A stretch of DNA of 64,000 nucleotides. Source: Epiperipatus broadwayi. Taxonomy: Eukaryota > Onychophora > Udeonychophora > Euonychophora > Peripatidae. Position 1 is the stretch's first letter; each line of letters begins with the position of its first letter. Below the pieces are notes generated by a model that searched no databases, was not told the origin of the DNA, and worked only from the letters and a program-made list of their open reading frames with translations. Made by a program: the position numbers and the translations under genes. Shown in pieces: positions 36,520 to 49,503 of the stretch. Location: positions 7,916,269 through 7,980,268 of the forward strand of contig JAQFVV010012423.1 of assembly GCA_028023455.1 (NCBI GenBank), read 5' to 3'.

Positions 36520-37440
36520 ATGCAGTTTAAAATTGGAGGCATAAACATCAGGGGTCTTAACTCACTGGACAGAGCTTATGCCATCAGAAGATGGTTGGAA
36601 AAAGTGAAACTAGACATCATATGTTTTTTCAGAAACAAAACTGTACTTACACTCTAATATTAAAATTGATCAACTACTAAATCAATATAGTTTATTTCAA
36701 TATACACCTGATAACTGCTTCCTCTGTGGTAGCCTTTTTAATCAGCAAAAAGCTACCATTTACCAAATGTAAAACATTACATCTCAGTAAAGAATTAATA
36801 ATTATCACAATTAGAAATAATACTATCGACTTGGTCTATCTATATGCTATCAACACTCCAAACACAATGTTCTCAATAGCTACCACAATAAACCTAGTGC
36901 TCACAACCAATGCATCACCTACTATTTACTTTGATGACTTCAATATGAATTATAACATACAATCTGAAATATCTACGCAATACTCTTGCTGTGTGGAAGA
37001 GGTTTTCCATCAATGCTTTCTACACTACACAAAAAATCACTAACAGATCTCTTATACTAATCTGAACTACATCATGATTGACATGCAGAGTTGCAGTTTG
37101 TTTCTTTTTCCGATCATCTGGCACTCATAATCAGCCTTCGAATTAATCCATCTGATCCAGTGAGAATAAATCACTCGACTATCATTCGTATGCTTAATAA
37201 AGCAACTACTACTAAATGGCTTTTCCTTGGAAGCATATATTTATTTGACAAGATTCAGATATTCCCACTGCTTCAAGCTTGGTCCTCTTATTGGAATCCT
37301 CAGCTCACTTATAGAACATCATACCAGAAATGCAAAGGGTCTTAGATGGTTACTCAGAGATCTGGATCAAATCACAGATAAACTAAATAACCCCATCAAT
37401 GAACTCAAAATATATAAATGCGCTAACACCCAAAGCTAAA
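36520..37440 (+). pseudogene. LINE endonuclease domain, broken
   Basis: Begins ATGCAGTTTAAAATTGGAGGC. WNVRGL-like motif reads INIRGLNSLDRA. The QETK catalytic block is displaced by one inserted base after ATATGTTTTT. Later pieces in other frames (36726-37043, 37091-37345) show YLYAINTPNT, FDDFNMN and FSDHLALIISLRI, the last being the SDH catalytic motif of this nuclease fold. Interrupted at its end by the Penelope-like insertion. Confidence 0.75.
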
Positions 37441-38215
37441 AACAAATAAAAAAAAATTTTTATTTTATTTTAATATCCCATTAAATGGCTAAGCGCTTTC
37501 AAGTGTCAAAGCCCTTATAATCATAGCCGCATTACAAACTATAATAAATTGACTCTGAGTGGTGCAAATGAAATGATTATGCATTCCATTTCTTGGATAT
37601 TTTGTAGCAAGTCTTCTATTGATGGCATCACCATCTCTAGATATAAAGAAAGCTTCTCTTATCTTTCTTTTAAGATTGTGCCACTCTCTGCACACCACTG
37701 AAAATCTTGGTTGGCAATCGTACCCAGCTGAAGTGCGGTGCTGCACAAAAACTGAACTTATGAGCAGTGTACAACAAAGCTTTATTATAAGAATAAGTGT
37801 GTTGAGATAGCCTAGTGGACAGAGAGGCCCTAGTCTCACCATAATATGATGATCTACAACATTTTTCAGGCAGGCAATATTGTAGACCACCTGAGGGGTC
37901 AGCAAGGGTGGTAGGCAGTCCTTGGTATTATTAATTAGTTTGTTGGAGTTAGGAGGTGTGTGAAAACATAACTGATATTTATTATTGAAAATATTATAAA
38001 AACATTTATGCATATTAGGCAGGTAAGGGAGTAAGAGTCTTTGCTTGTCAATGTTAGAGACTTGATCATTTATTTTAGCAAAAAACTTTTATCTTCCTGT
38101 CGATTAAATTCATATCAAAGCCAACTTTTATTAGGTCATCCCTATATGATGTGAGGTTAGCTTTCTTATCTGCCTCAAATTTAGACAGGAATACAAAAAC
38201 TAGTTAAACCAGAGA
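37400..38215 (-). mobile_element. Penelope-like element 3' end, minus copy
   Basis: Minus-strand frame contains, in order, a linker (FLSKFEADKKANLTSY near 38195, then LPYLPN and LTPQVVYNIAC), a GIY-YIG-type endonuclease core YYGETRASLSTRLSQH (about 37850-37803, frameshifted from the preceding part), and a tail REWHNLKRKIREAFFI. These match Penelope-like retroelements. 5'-truncated; several frameshifts. Its 3' terminus (TTAAATGGCTAAGCGCTTTC, 37483-37502) faces outward to the left. Confidence 0.82.
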
Positions 38216-38705
38216 GTTTGTGGTTAGTTGGTGAATTGGAAAGAGGGTGGGAATGTCCTCACTAGGCTATCTCAACACATTTATTTTTATAATAAAGCTT
38301 TGGTGGACACTGCTCATAGTTCAGTTTTTGCACAGCACCACACTTCAGCTGGGCACGATTGCCAACCGGGAAATCCAGTGGTGGTGTGCAGAGAGTGGCA
38401 CAATCTTAACAGAAAGATAAAAGAAGCTTTCTTTATATCTAGAGGTGGCGATGCCATCAATAAAAAAGACTTGCTACAAAATATCCAAGAAATGGAATGC
38501 ATAATCATTTCATTTGCATCACTCCGAGTCAATTTATTATAGTTTGTAATGTGGCTATGATTATGAGGGCTTTGACCCTTGAAAGCGCTTAGCCATTTAA
38601 TGGAATAGATATTAAAATAAAAAATAATAATATATATTTTCTTTATTTGTTTTTAGCTTTGAGTGCTTGTGCATGTTAGCACATTTTATATATTTTGATT
38701 CATAA
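38216..38705 (+). mobile_element. Penelope-like element 3' end, inverted plus copy
   Basis: Plus-strand frame from about 38262 repeats the GIY-YIG end (LTRLSQHIYFYNKAL), the SSVFAQHHTSAGHDCQP block and REWHNLNRKIKEAFFI, then the same 3' terminus (GAAAGCGCTTAGCCATTTAA) outward to the right. With the minus copy it forms inverted arms of about 420 bp (37400-37818 and 38262-38705). Inverted terminal units are known for Penelope-like elements. Confidence 0.82.
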
Positions 38706-41130
38706 TTAGCCACAAAGTATAATCTGTTTGCTTAGAGCAAATAATGCAAACTTAAAATGCAAAACAGAGACAATCAAAAGGCCTTGGCTCAAAATATAGC
38801 TGCAAAAAGATTCAAAATCTTTCTGGAAAATCATCACAACTGAACACAGAGCTACATTAGGTGGGTTGTAGGATCAGCCACTCGACCTACCCCCTCCATG
38901 ATTACAATTGACAGCAAAAACTACAGAGGACTCAAAATGCTTCAGAAGATACATATACATTTTCAGATGAAACTGCAAAGTAAAAACTTTGAGATTGGTA
39001 ATGTCTGGAATAACACTGATGATTCCATGAAGCATAATATCACTAAAGCAGAGGTAATACAGAAACTTATTGAATGGCCTGAGAAGTTGCACCATGGCCT
39101 TCATGCTATTCCCTGGCTTGTTTTTTTACACCTTAGTTATTTCACTGCACAAATAGTTTGTGGAATGATCAACATGCTAGCAAGTGATTTTCAGAAATTG
39201 CCAATCTATACCCAATAGCATTAGTCCTTTCCTTAAGAAAAAAAATCAATCCATCACCATTAGAAAACATCCAATCAATCTCCATGGCCCCTTAGTTAAT
39301 TGAAACAATAGAAGCAATAGTCAAAGATCGGATACAATATCAACTCTACAATTGCATCATGCCTTTCCAATTTGCTTGAAGGAGTTATTCCACAAATGAT
39401 GCAGTCCATCTTTTCTCACTGCTCTTGGAACATGTCAGAAAACAAAATCTACAGATTGTCATTCAGCTTGACTTTTCTTCTGCCTTTGATTCTGTAATAC
39501 CCTCAGTATTATTACACCCTCTTCAAGAATATGGAGTTCTGAGTGTCTACATCAGAATCATTGGTAACCTTATTCACAACAGATCAATTTTCACATCACT
39601 TGATGGAAGAATCTCATCTGGGTTTAGGCCTCATCTTTCAATTCTTCAGGGTTCTCCACTAAGCACACTTTGTTTTGTAGCATACATCAACCCTCTTCTG
39701 CTTCGGATTGAGAAGAGTGTGCCTGGAATCTACCTACCAACTTAAAAAAGAGGTGCATCACATTTCCTATCTTGATGATGTAACTTTTTTTGCCAAATAA
39801 AAAAAGTTCCTTCCAATCATCCAGCAGATTATCAATAAATACGAATCCAGACTAAATCTTCATGTAAATTATTCCAAGTCTTCAGTGTGGAAGATGCTCT
39901 CTGGCATGCCCGTACAGGCTCAATTTACCTCAGAACCCAAAACTTTCTAGGCTTTCTGTTGTACAAATCCACCACGCAAATAAGAAAAGATATGCAACAA
40001 AATGTAATTGACAAAACCAATAGAATGGTTAATTCACTGGCTCAAATTTTGCTCTCCCTATCTGGCAATTACTAAACATGCTGATTTTACTGAGAATAAA
40101 CTACCCCCTGCCGACAAACCAATCAAAGTGTTCCAGACTTTTGGAAGGGCAAGGTGGTTGTTATTAGTATAGCCAAGATGCATATGCCTTAAGAATTAAA
40201 TGGGATGGGACTACATTCAGTTTCCATATGCTATGCCCACAGGATATTTGATGCCATTTGAGCAATGTATAGGGAACAGGAAAACTTAAATTTTTCTCTT
40301 CCAATAGAACCCACAGATACATCTCCCTCTTATTGAGAGTAAGTGGATTGTGGAAATTTTGAAAAAAAATTCATGAATGTAACACAGTCTTCCATTGCAA
40401 AAAGACATACTGGGAAATTTATGGCCTGATACATAAGAATCAAGTAATACTTCACTGTGAAATTGGACTAAACAATAAGAAATTAATCAAAAAAGTGAAA
40501 AGCTGGTTCATGGAGACAAAGTATATTGACTTTATCATAAAACTGAATCTTCTAGCATTACCCACTAATCACTTTCTAATATGGAAAAGAGGTTTTAATA
40601 ACATTGATCCTCAATGTCAACTTTGTAAAATGGCTGATGAAACTTTTCAACATCTCCTTTACACGTGTTCCCATTTTGATACTATTAAAGCATTGATATC
40701 AACTAAAGTCACAATTGACATCAGAGTGTTACTGTCTCTTAGACTGCCATCAGCAGTTGTGATCTTTCCATAATCAGATTGACCATCTACCTATTGTATG
40801 TCGTCTGGATTATCAGATGCAAATTTATCTTTGAACAAAACACCCTCAATGCCCCAAATGCTTACATAGGAATAATTAAAAAAATTAAGGAGACAAAATG
40901 CTCATCCTACAAAATTATTTCAGGACACGTGGAATAAGGTACTTTTTTGTAAATAAATTGTCAAAGCATACCTAGGAAATTACAAAGAAAGAACATTATG
41001 GTACTAAAATTAGTTTTGCTTCATAAAAACAAAGACAGTTTAGTCAAAGTCATGTTAAAATGTAAATTACCAAATGTAACAATTTATTCATGTTAATAAA
41101 TTATTTATTTATTTATTTATTTTAAAAAAA

Positions 41131-43460
41131 AAAAGAAATGAGAAACTTGCAAAAAAAGAATTAAAGAATCTTAAGTTTATCTCAAGTTAAAATAGGAAGA
41201 TTTATTTCGGAGAAAAATATTGATGATATGGAATAGGAATTAATAAAGCACAATCATATTAATAATTGATATAAGTCATACAAAAAATTATACACGAGAA
41301 AGCAAACATTAAACTATCTTTAAGTTAAAGTAGAGAAGGAAATGCAAACTAAAAAAATGAATTATAACAATCTGTAGATAAGGAGATTGAACATTTAATA
41401 GTTCAAATGCCTGAAACAATACTTTTGAAGAACAATATGGAAATGTTCAACAAAGAATGATTAATCTAAGATATATTTTAGAAAGATTTAAAAATAATTC
41501 AGATAATGTAAAAGAGAAAGTAAAAAAGATGTAAGAATATATATATAAATATGGAGGCTTTTTTTAATATAAAGGCAAGGCAGCTGGAAGGGAATGAGAT
41601 GGCTAAGAAATATTTTTTCAGGTAAAAGGAAAGAAATTATTTTAAAGGAAATTAAACTTAATACTGATTCAAATAAGGTATTGTATATATATTTATTAAG
41701 GTAGTAGGAAGAGCATCTTAATTGATGAAAAAAATATTTTGATTTTTTTAAAATATATTTAAATGTTACAGAAAGATTTAAAAAAATAATGTTTTTAATA
41801 GAATATTTACAATTCATGGGAAAAAATTTCAGGTGCAATGCATATAATAATAGAAAAGGATGATGATGAGATAAATCTTAAGAGAAGAAAAATGGAATAC
41901 TCTGTTCAAATTATTATTTAGGTTTGAAGATTATAATGAAATATTTTATCCATATATTAAATAATCACATTTAAATAACTTTAACTAATGATAGAAATAC
42001 TATTCAAAACTTATTTTTAATAAATAATAATTATTAATAAAATAAAATTATTATATAGTATCGCAATAATTTAAACATTAGGGCTTACTAACAGAGTTTG
42101 CTGTTTGGAATTATGATACAGCCTCAAGTTTTGAATACACTACTATAACCTAATTAAATATAATTTCAGAAGTAATATGGTTTAATTTAGTTAAAATAAT
42201 AATTATTTATCAATATGGTTAACTTTTATGTTCCTTCAATCATTGTAATAATAATAATTTATATAATTATAATGTTCAAAATTTTGGTACACAATATCTT
42301 GAGGAAATGTAATATGGACAATAATTATTAGCAAATTTCATATGCTTTTTTCCATATAATTCATATAATCTTAAAATCAAAAAACTTCTGTAATAAATAA
42401 TAATAATAACAAAACTATACAATCAATGTTATATACAATAAAAACTAGTGATTAATTTTAATATCTTTTAAGTATTTCATTTAACATAGGATATTCAAAC
42501 TTTTTTTTATCATATTACTGGTTATTTTTTTACCTATCTAATTTCATATTTATATATTGCTCAAAACCTGGGATTTTCTCTTTGATTTTAATAATATCTT
42601 TCTTAATACTCTTGCATTACACATAGTTATAATTGCTTTCACTGGCAATAAGCTTTAAATGTTAAATTTAATATTAATTTTATTATTTATCTGATTATAA
42701 TTAATTTGGCTTCATTTGATAGTTATTTTTGTTTAGAAACAAAGTAAATCTTAAAAAAGTCACATTTGATTCCTTTAAATATTAATAAAATTATTTGTGA
42801 TCAAAACAAGTCCACTATGTATCATCCAACTGTCAGGGAGGATTAGACTTTTCAGAAACAAATGGAAATTTTTTTTATTTAACATTTGTTTTTAAAATGC
42901 TTTAAAAGTTTTCAACTTTTTAATAATTTTTACAATATTGCAATGTATTCTAACAGATGATCATTGATTACATGTTAGCAAACTGCTTGTAACCACCTCT
43001 ACAATTTGATTTGTTGAAAAACATAATCTGTTTTGAACAATGTCACCAAGGGTCAATAGAACCTATCTGCACATGGTTTAAAAAATATTCAAATAACTAA
43101 ATTTTTAGATATCCTCATCTAGAATATTTTTGAAATTAAAATGTTATGAGTAAAATATTTATTAAATTATCAATACTTAAAAAAAAGTTAGCAATTTCTT
43201 TCAACACATAGTGAATTGATATTCATATGAATTATTTTCGGTAATAGAATATTAGAGTTAAGGAAAGAAACTAATAAACATAGGCAGCAGATCTAATATT
43301 TAAGTACCCATTCTTGTTTTTAAATAATGCTCCAAATAAGATGCTAACTTAAGGTAATTAAGAATGTCTTTGCCCATAAAGGCATATGTTTCTTTGACTT
43401 TTTAGCCTTTCATTTTGAAGTGGCTGCTACTGTCCAATTATTAAAACTTAAATATAGGAA
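41131..43460. other. intergenic, AT-rich; possible worn LINE remains at 41360-41900
   Basis: At 41360-41660 the plus strand has Lys/Glu/Met-rich pieces (VDKEIEHLIVQMPETILLK, ARQLEGNEMAKKYF) broken by stops, like an eroded LINE. The minus-strand frame at 41488-41838 is its antisense and is not called. Nothing else recognised. Confidence 0.35.
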
Positions 43461-43462
43461 TA

Positions 43463-44794
43463 CTTTGGTATTAGAGCTGTGACATGGAGCATGTATTAGA
43501 CCTACTGGACCTGTTGACATTTGTATTAATCTGCCGCTGACTTTGTGATATCACCAAAATGATGACTCAAAAAACAAAAAATAATGTATACATAGCTTTT
43601 TTGGCAACATCTCCAAAGTTATTAGGAGGTGGTTAATATGAATGTCAACAGTTCCAGCAGGTCTAATACATGCTCCATGTTGCAGTTCTAAAAAATAGTA
43701 ATACATAATACAATGGAATTCAAAGAAATATTGCAAGATTTTTAACAAAAAATGTAGTATATATTCAGTAGATGATTATTGAGAAATCAAGGTAATATTG
43801 TAGTGAAATTCAAACAAATGTACAAAATTAAAAAAAAAACGACTAAATCTATAAACTTTTAAGAACAATGCAGTAAATCTAAAAGCTTTTAAAAACAATG
43901 CATCCCCCCCCCCCAACAAATCCGATGCCATTGGTGGTTTTAGATATTTCAATATTTTGGAAGATTTTTAACAAAAAATGCAGTATATATTCAGTAGATG
44001 ATTATTGAGAAATCAAGGTAATATTGCAGTGAAATTCAAACAAATATTGTACAAAATTTAAAAAAAAATAAAAATGAGTAAATCTGAAAACTTTTAAAAA
44101 TAACGCATATCCAAAAAAAAAAACAGCAAACCTGACACCATTGCTGGTTTTAGATGTTTCAATATTTTGGAAGACTTTTAAAAAAAAATATAGGATATAT
44201 TCAGTAGATGATTATTGAAAAATCAAGGTAATATTGTAGTGAAATTCAAAGAAATATTGTACAAATTAAAAAAAAAACAATATTGTAGTGAAATTCAAAC
44301 AAATATTGTACAAAATTTAAAAAAGACAAATATGAGTAAATCTAAAAACTTTTAAAACCTACACATTAAAAAAAAACACGCCATTATTGGTAAAAAATTT
44401 TAAAAATGGTTTAACTACATTTTTGTGATAATTACCATCAAATATTGAACAGGAAAATCCGGTTATTTGAATGTCTTCTACATGAACCCAAAATGGACAC
44501 CTGCTCAATAAAAGAAAAAAAAACACAGAAAAAGCTAATGTGGAAATGTTAACGAATCCAAAAGATAGCACTGATAAGGAAAGACATGTTTTGATACCTT
44601 TCTCATGGATTTCTCAATTGTGAGCGCCATTGGTTGTTCCATCATCACGACATCACACAAAAGGAAATATACATTTTCACACCTCTAAAAACGGATTTCT
44701 TTCTTTCAATTGTGAGCACCGATCGTCATTCCAAGAGTCATTGTGAATGTGAGAAATCTCCTATCTCCCCAACGTCACAGGTTTAATACCAAAG
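43463..44794. mobile_element. TA-flanked element with internal tandem repeats
   Basis: TACTTTGGTATTA (43461-43473) and its exact complement (44784-44796) form 13-bp termini; the outermost TA on each side is a candidate target duplication. Inside the left end is a hairpin (arms about 43480-43535 and 43625-43690, with GGAGCATGTATTAGACCT). Then come three units of about 210-226 bp starting AAGATTTTTAACAAAAAATG at 43735, 43961 and 44171. No transposase seen, so it is non-autonomous. Confidence 0.65.
43735..44400. repeat. tandem repeat, 210-226-bp units
   Basis: Three consecutive units share TTCAGTAGATGATTATTGA, AATCAAGGTAATATTG and TTTCAATATTTTGG. The third unit contains a further 53-bp internal duplication (CAATATTGTAGTGAAATTCAAA). 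Confidence 0.88.
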
Positions 44795-44796
44795 TA

Positions 44797-45819
44797 CTAA
44801 ATGCCTATGTAATGATGATAAATAAATTGTCAATAAAGTTCAGTTATATTTATAGATTCTTATTTCTCATTTCATTATTTAAGACATGATTGCCATTTCA
44901 CTCAAATTCATCTTATTTAACCTTGAAATAAATTCTTATTGTTTGAAGATATTCTTTTTTAGATTTCCAATTAAAATATTTTAAGTTAAATAATATTTAC
45001 AATTTAAAATATTAAATATTTTTAAAATAAAATATACAGTTTCAATAAATATCAAAATAAATCATTTTCTTTTATTTATTTATTATTGTAATAGAAGATC
45101 TCATGAATAGATAAAAAATAAGTGAAATTTTTATAATAAAAGTTTTAAAATAATGGTGTTATAAATTTAAAATACAAACAATAAGCAAACGTGCAACCAA
45201 GTACGTTATAAACAATAGATTAAAGCTGTATTAAATATTTTAAAAATCATTTTGATGTATTTATAATTTAAACATGAATATTAATTTATCATTGCTATTA
45301 CAAAGTCAGTCATACATAAAATGTTTATAGTGTATTAAATTTTATTAATTTCTAATATGTGTGGGTATGAATAAAAACTATTAACTTTTAATATCATTTT
45401 ACTAGGACTGCAAAATTTTGGTATTATATATACGAAAAGTTATTGCAGATAATGTGTTATAAGTTTTAGTGATTGTTTCATAAAATATTTAATTTTAATA
45501 ATATATTTAAAGTAAGGCAAAAAAAATTTAGAATGTAAGTATTATTAAGCTTAAATTAGTTTTGTATATCTCAATTTATATGTAAATTATAAAAAGTATA
45601 AAATGAATGATCTAAAATTATGTGATTATAAAGATTATATTTAGATTCATTTAACTTTTTGTGCACTTGTTAATGTTAAGATTCTAATAAAAATTGTGTA
45701 AAATGAATGACAAGCAATGAAATACTGCCACAAATGATCAAATATTATTATTTAATAAAATAGTTTATAAAATACTATAACAGGAATAACATTTGATCAC
45801 TGTGAATGGTTGCTTTTCA
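44797..45819. other. intergenic, AT-rich; nothing recognised
   Basis: No gene or repeat seen. Confidence 0.5.
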
Positions 45820-45905
45820 TTAAAACAGGCAAAACTCTCCATACAGTACTTTTGCTTGTTTTAAAAACAGTAATATGCTAGCGTAAGAAATAGTGATCAT
45901 TTTAA
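45820..45905 (+). mobile_element. minimal copy of the foldback family
   Basis: TAAAACAGGCAAAACTCTCC followed after a few bases by CTTTTGCTTGTTTTAA: the two ends of the family directly apposed, with arms and loop deleted, then the tail (TATGCTAGCGTAAGAAATAGTGATCA). Confidence 0.65.
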
Positions 45906-48900
45906 TGAACTATTCTATCAATAGATGTATATTTAAAAATCATACAGAAAACAAGTTTATTTCAAGTTTTTTGGTAGAAAGGAATATGTTCAACTAATTA
46001 GAAAAAAAGTTTGTTCAGCATTAATGATGTTTGGCATTGCTCTTCCATGTAATATTATAATTTGTACCATGCTTAATGCATTTAAAATGTATTATTTCAT
46101 GACACAGTTACTTATTAATGTTAATGTAATTTTCTAAATAAAAGATGCATATTGTCAATTATAGAATATTAAAGTAAAGCAAGCAATAATAAATTATTTT
46201 ATATGGGTATAGTACTCATATCATTATAACTGCTACATCTTTCTGTTTCACAGAGCTCAATATATATGCGTGAAAAGATCAACAATAAACTTAATTTCAT
46301 TCTCATTATTTAGCCATAGTCAAAATCCAGTTAAACTTTCAATATTGTTTGTAAATGAAATAGAAAAAACAAGCAAAGAAAAGCAAATCCTCACTATCCC
46401 ACCATTGACATGTCTTATCTTCACTGTTTCTTTGGTGAGCTGTTGGTGAGGCCGATAGTGAACTTTAAATTAAAGGTTATTTTACTTTAGCATTACTCAG
46501 AGATATTTTCCTGGTAACAAACTGCGTTTATCAATATCTATGCATATATATATATTGTACACGTACGTTTTTGTGCTTAAATTTATTTATATATGTTATT
46601 ATGTTTTTTGCTTTTCTTTTATATTAAGTTGTTCCAGATGTTACTTTAGGCTAGACTTCATTAATCTTAACTAAGTAAACAATTTATTAATATTGTTGAT
46701 GGTGTCTTTCTATATATTCTCAGCTCAGATTAGAAATTTATAAATAATTGATTGTTATGTAAAAATTAAGACATTAAGTTTAATGAGACTGACCTTTATA
46801 CAACAATCTGGCATAAAGCTCATTTACACTTTTAATTTGCTTAACGCCTGACTGTATATACAGTCTTTAAAGATGTTGTGAATGGGGGGGGGGGGGTATT
46901 TTATCTTTTATTCATATTTCAACTAATGTTAAATAGAATTAATTAGAGAATAAAGTAATAAAGCAAAAAAAAAAATTGCTTTCATTTATTTAATGATTAT
47001 CGTTATTCTTGAAGATAATGAGTTCAGTTTTTTTATGTAATTTTATTTTCAGTTATTTTTCGATTATATTTTTTTCATTCTAAATTAAAGTAACAGCTTT
47101 TATGGATGATGAAATTTATTTTATCCTCAACTAAGAATAACTAGATACTCACTTTAAAATATTGGACGGCTAACTAAACTGTCCTAATTCATATTGATTA
47201 TCTGAAAATTCTGAACTTGAGTACTGAAATTGTTTCAATTCCATTCTGGATATGTCAGACTAATTGCACCAAACACTACTCCAAGAGCGTTTTACTTATG
47301 AATTTCCATTAATCTTGATAAAAGAAAAAAAAAATCCCATCAATTTATTCTTTTAATTCATTATTCTTAAGCAGAATATGTTATGTATGGATAATTGTTA
47401 ATACTGTTGGTACTATGTTCTAAGTAGGAGCACGGTTTTTTAAAACACAAATCTGTAGTTTTCGGGGGGGGGGGGTTCGTTTTAAAAAAAAGTACATTTA
47501 CATTATTAAAAAAAGAGAGAGAAGACAATCAATAACTTTATCACCTTTAGCAAATTCTGACTCCTCTCTAATGGAATCCAAGATGACTGAGAATTCATGC
47601 TAACTTTTGTTGTGAAAAATGTTTTACCTGAATAAAATATAAACTAGGCTGACTATTAATAATATAAGCAACATAAAATTTATGGTGAAGCTTTAAAATT
47701 GAGCTACCGCAATAAAGTACGTTCTAATGAAGACAAGTGTGGCAAACTATCAACAATAATGATCTAATGTTACTATTTGGTCGCCATTTTTTATTGTTTA
47801 ATTACTTTATCTCCTTTAGGCAGATAACAAGATGTAATATATAGGAATGATTGTTGGTACAATAAACGATAGATTTCAGTTAATAAACAAAAAAAGATAA
47901 ATAGCTTAATTAATACAAAAAAAAAGAGAAAGCAGTAATAATAAATAAAAATACAATAAATAACCAAAATGGCAAACTGTTTTTTTAATATAGAAAATAA
48001 TTCAAATTCTAAAAATAAATATTACATTAATAATGTGTGAAAGATGTATTGAATAAATTTACAAAGCTTAATATAATAATAGTAAAAATACTGTCATGTA
48101 ATATGATAACCAAAGTTGCAAATATTTTTTAAATATAGGTAATGAAAAATGACAAATCTAGTAAATAAAAAGAAACGACAATATGATATCAATATAACTA
48201 AATTGTCTACAGCTATTTTCCCAATTAAACTCTGCTAATGCCAAGTGCAAGTATTAATAATGAAAATTTTATAATATAAAAAGAAATGATATATATCAGT
48301 AATCAAACTTAACAGACAATGTACAGGAATTGTCATAAATATCCTGCGCAGAAGTCAATCTGAGTCTCAAGAAAATAATACACAGTATAAATTTGTGAAG
48401 TACATAGTGAAGATAGCGAGTAAACAGTATAATCATCCTGAATAAAAGTTTTATAAGACAATATTAATAACAAGCAACATGAAGATCAATCTGGGCAAAA
48501 ATTTCACTAAATGATAAAACGATTATATAGATAATTAATATGACTTGACCAATATAACTTAAAATCAATAAATAATCCCAAATAATAATAGTTATCAACA
48601 AAAGTAATATTATTGCCATGAACTTTATGTAACTACAAATGGAGATGTTAAATGAATATGACAAAAAATATCTTGTTTTATTATGACTGATTATTAGACA
48701 GTTTACCATAAGCCAATTATTAATCAAAGCTAAATCCTTATTAATTATATGTTCAAGAAGATCGTATGAAACAACAAAACTAAATCATTGAGTTTAAAAG
48801 CAAATAAAAAATATATAAATCGAAAATAATATAGGATTAACTACATGTCATTGAAAAACTTCATGATTAACCAATTTAAAGTCACTGGCATTATCATGAA

Positions 48901-49140
48901 TTTTGATTGCCTATTTTCTGTCTTTTAGATAACTTTTTAAATCTGCAATGGCTTCAATACAGTTTTGTGATATTCCAACTACAACTGGAATCTCATACTG
49001 CTCCTAATATATGTATTTTATAAAATTATTTCAAATTTGATTTCTTTATAACAATTATTTACAATAAGTATTAAATTATTTATATAAAAAAATTAAAAAC
49101 ACATAGCCATAAAATCACAAAAGTAAAAAAAATAAAATTA
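45906..49140. other. intergenic, AT-rich; nothing recognised
   Basis: G homopolymers at 46884-46896 (13) and 47464-47475 (12). The membrane-like frame at 48464-48727 is a composition artefact. No supported gene. Confidence 0.5.
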
Positions 49141-49503
49141 CTTTTATTTAACTGGTTTCAGTTGACAGCTTTTTTTTATATATATATAATTTGTTGATTG
49201 CTTTCATATAATCATTTATTATAATGAAATTTACTTATTATTACTATTAGTTACAATAAGTTTTATATTTGTCTTAAAAAGTAGAATTTTTCTGTAAATG
49301 ACAATTTAAATTTACAATTGTAGACTACAACAGTTTTTTTTTATTATATATAATCAGTTGATTGTTTTCTTATAATCAGTTATTGTAATGAAATAAATTT
49401 GTCTCTTATTGTTGCCACCTGTTTCAATAAATTTAATTATATCTTAAAATGTAGAAAAAAAGAAATAGCAATTTTTTGCAAAAGGCGCTTTAAATTTACA
49501 ACT
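49141..49503. repeat. tandem repeat, left part
   Basis: About 180-bp units: TATATATATAATTTGTTGATTG...AATAAGTTTTATATTTGTCTTAAAAAGTAG, then TATATATAATCAGTTGATTG...AATTATATCTTAAAATGTAG. Continues at 50478-50707, beyond the hAT-type element. Confidence 0.7.

Larger units (their letters stand above)
35840..41130 (+). mobile_element. decayed LINE with ORF1-, EN-, RT- and zinc-finger-like parts
   Basis: Plus-strand non-LTR retrotransposon. 35840-36500 is a Lys/Ser/His/Gln-rich, stop-ridden ORF1-like stretch. At 36520 an ATG opens an apurinic-type endonuclease (FKIGGINIRGLNSLDRAYAI, then LDIICF), frameshifted at the QETK position. RT follows: LDFSSAFDSV (motif A, about 39466), LQGSPLSTLCFVAYINPL (motif B, about 39645) and SYLDDVTFFA (motif C, 39763-39794) in three different frames. 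The C-terminal knuckle CQLCKMADETFQHLLYTC lies near 40615-40670. The 3' end is an ATTT-rich tract and poly(A) at about 41095-41133. A Penelope-like insertion occupies 37400-38705. Nonfunctional. Confidence 0.85.

Noticed and set aside
37483-37540. Hammerhead ribozyme, as reported for some Penelope-like elements
   Set aside because: I looked for a CTGATGA core paired with GAAA near the element ends and did not find one.
37489-38013. 174-codon minus-strand frame as a host gene
   Set aside because: Contains Penelope-like endonuclease pieces, is frameshifted and is repeated in inverse nearby.
41488-41838. 116-codon minus-strand frame
   Set aside because: Antisense to Lys/Glu-rich plus-strand remnants that look more like mobile-element coding.
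48464-48727. 87-codon hydrophobic frame resembling a mitochondrial protein
   Set aside because: Composition artefact in AT-rich DNA; no recognisable family or neighbouring mitochondrial genes.
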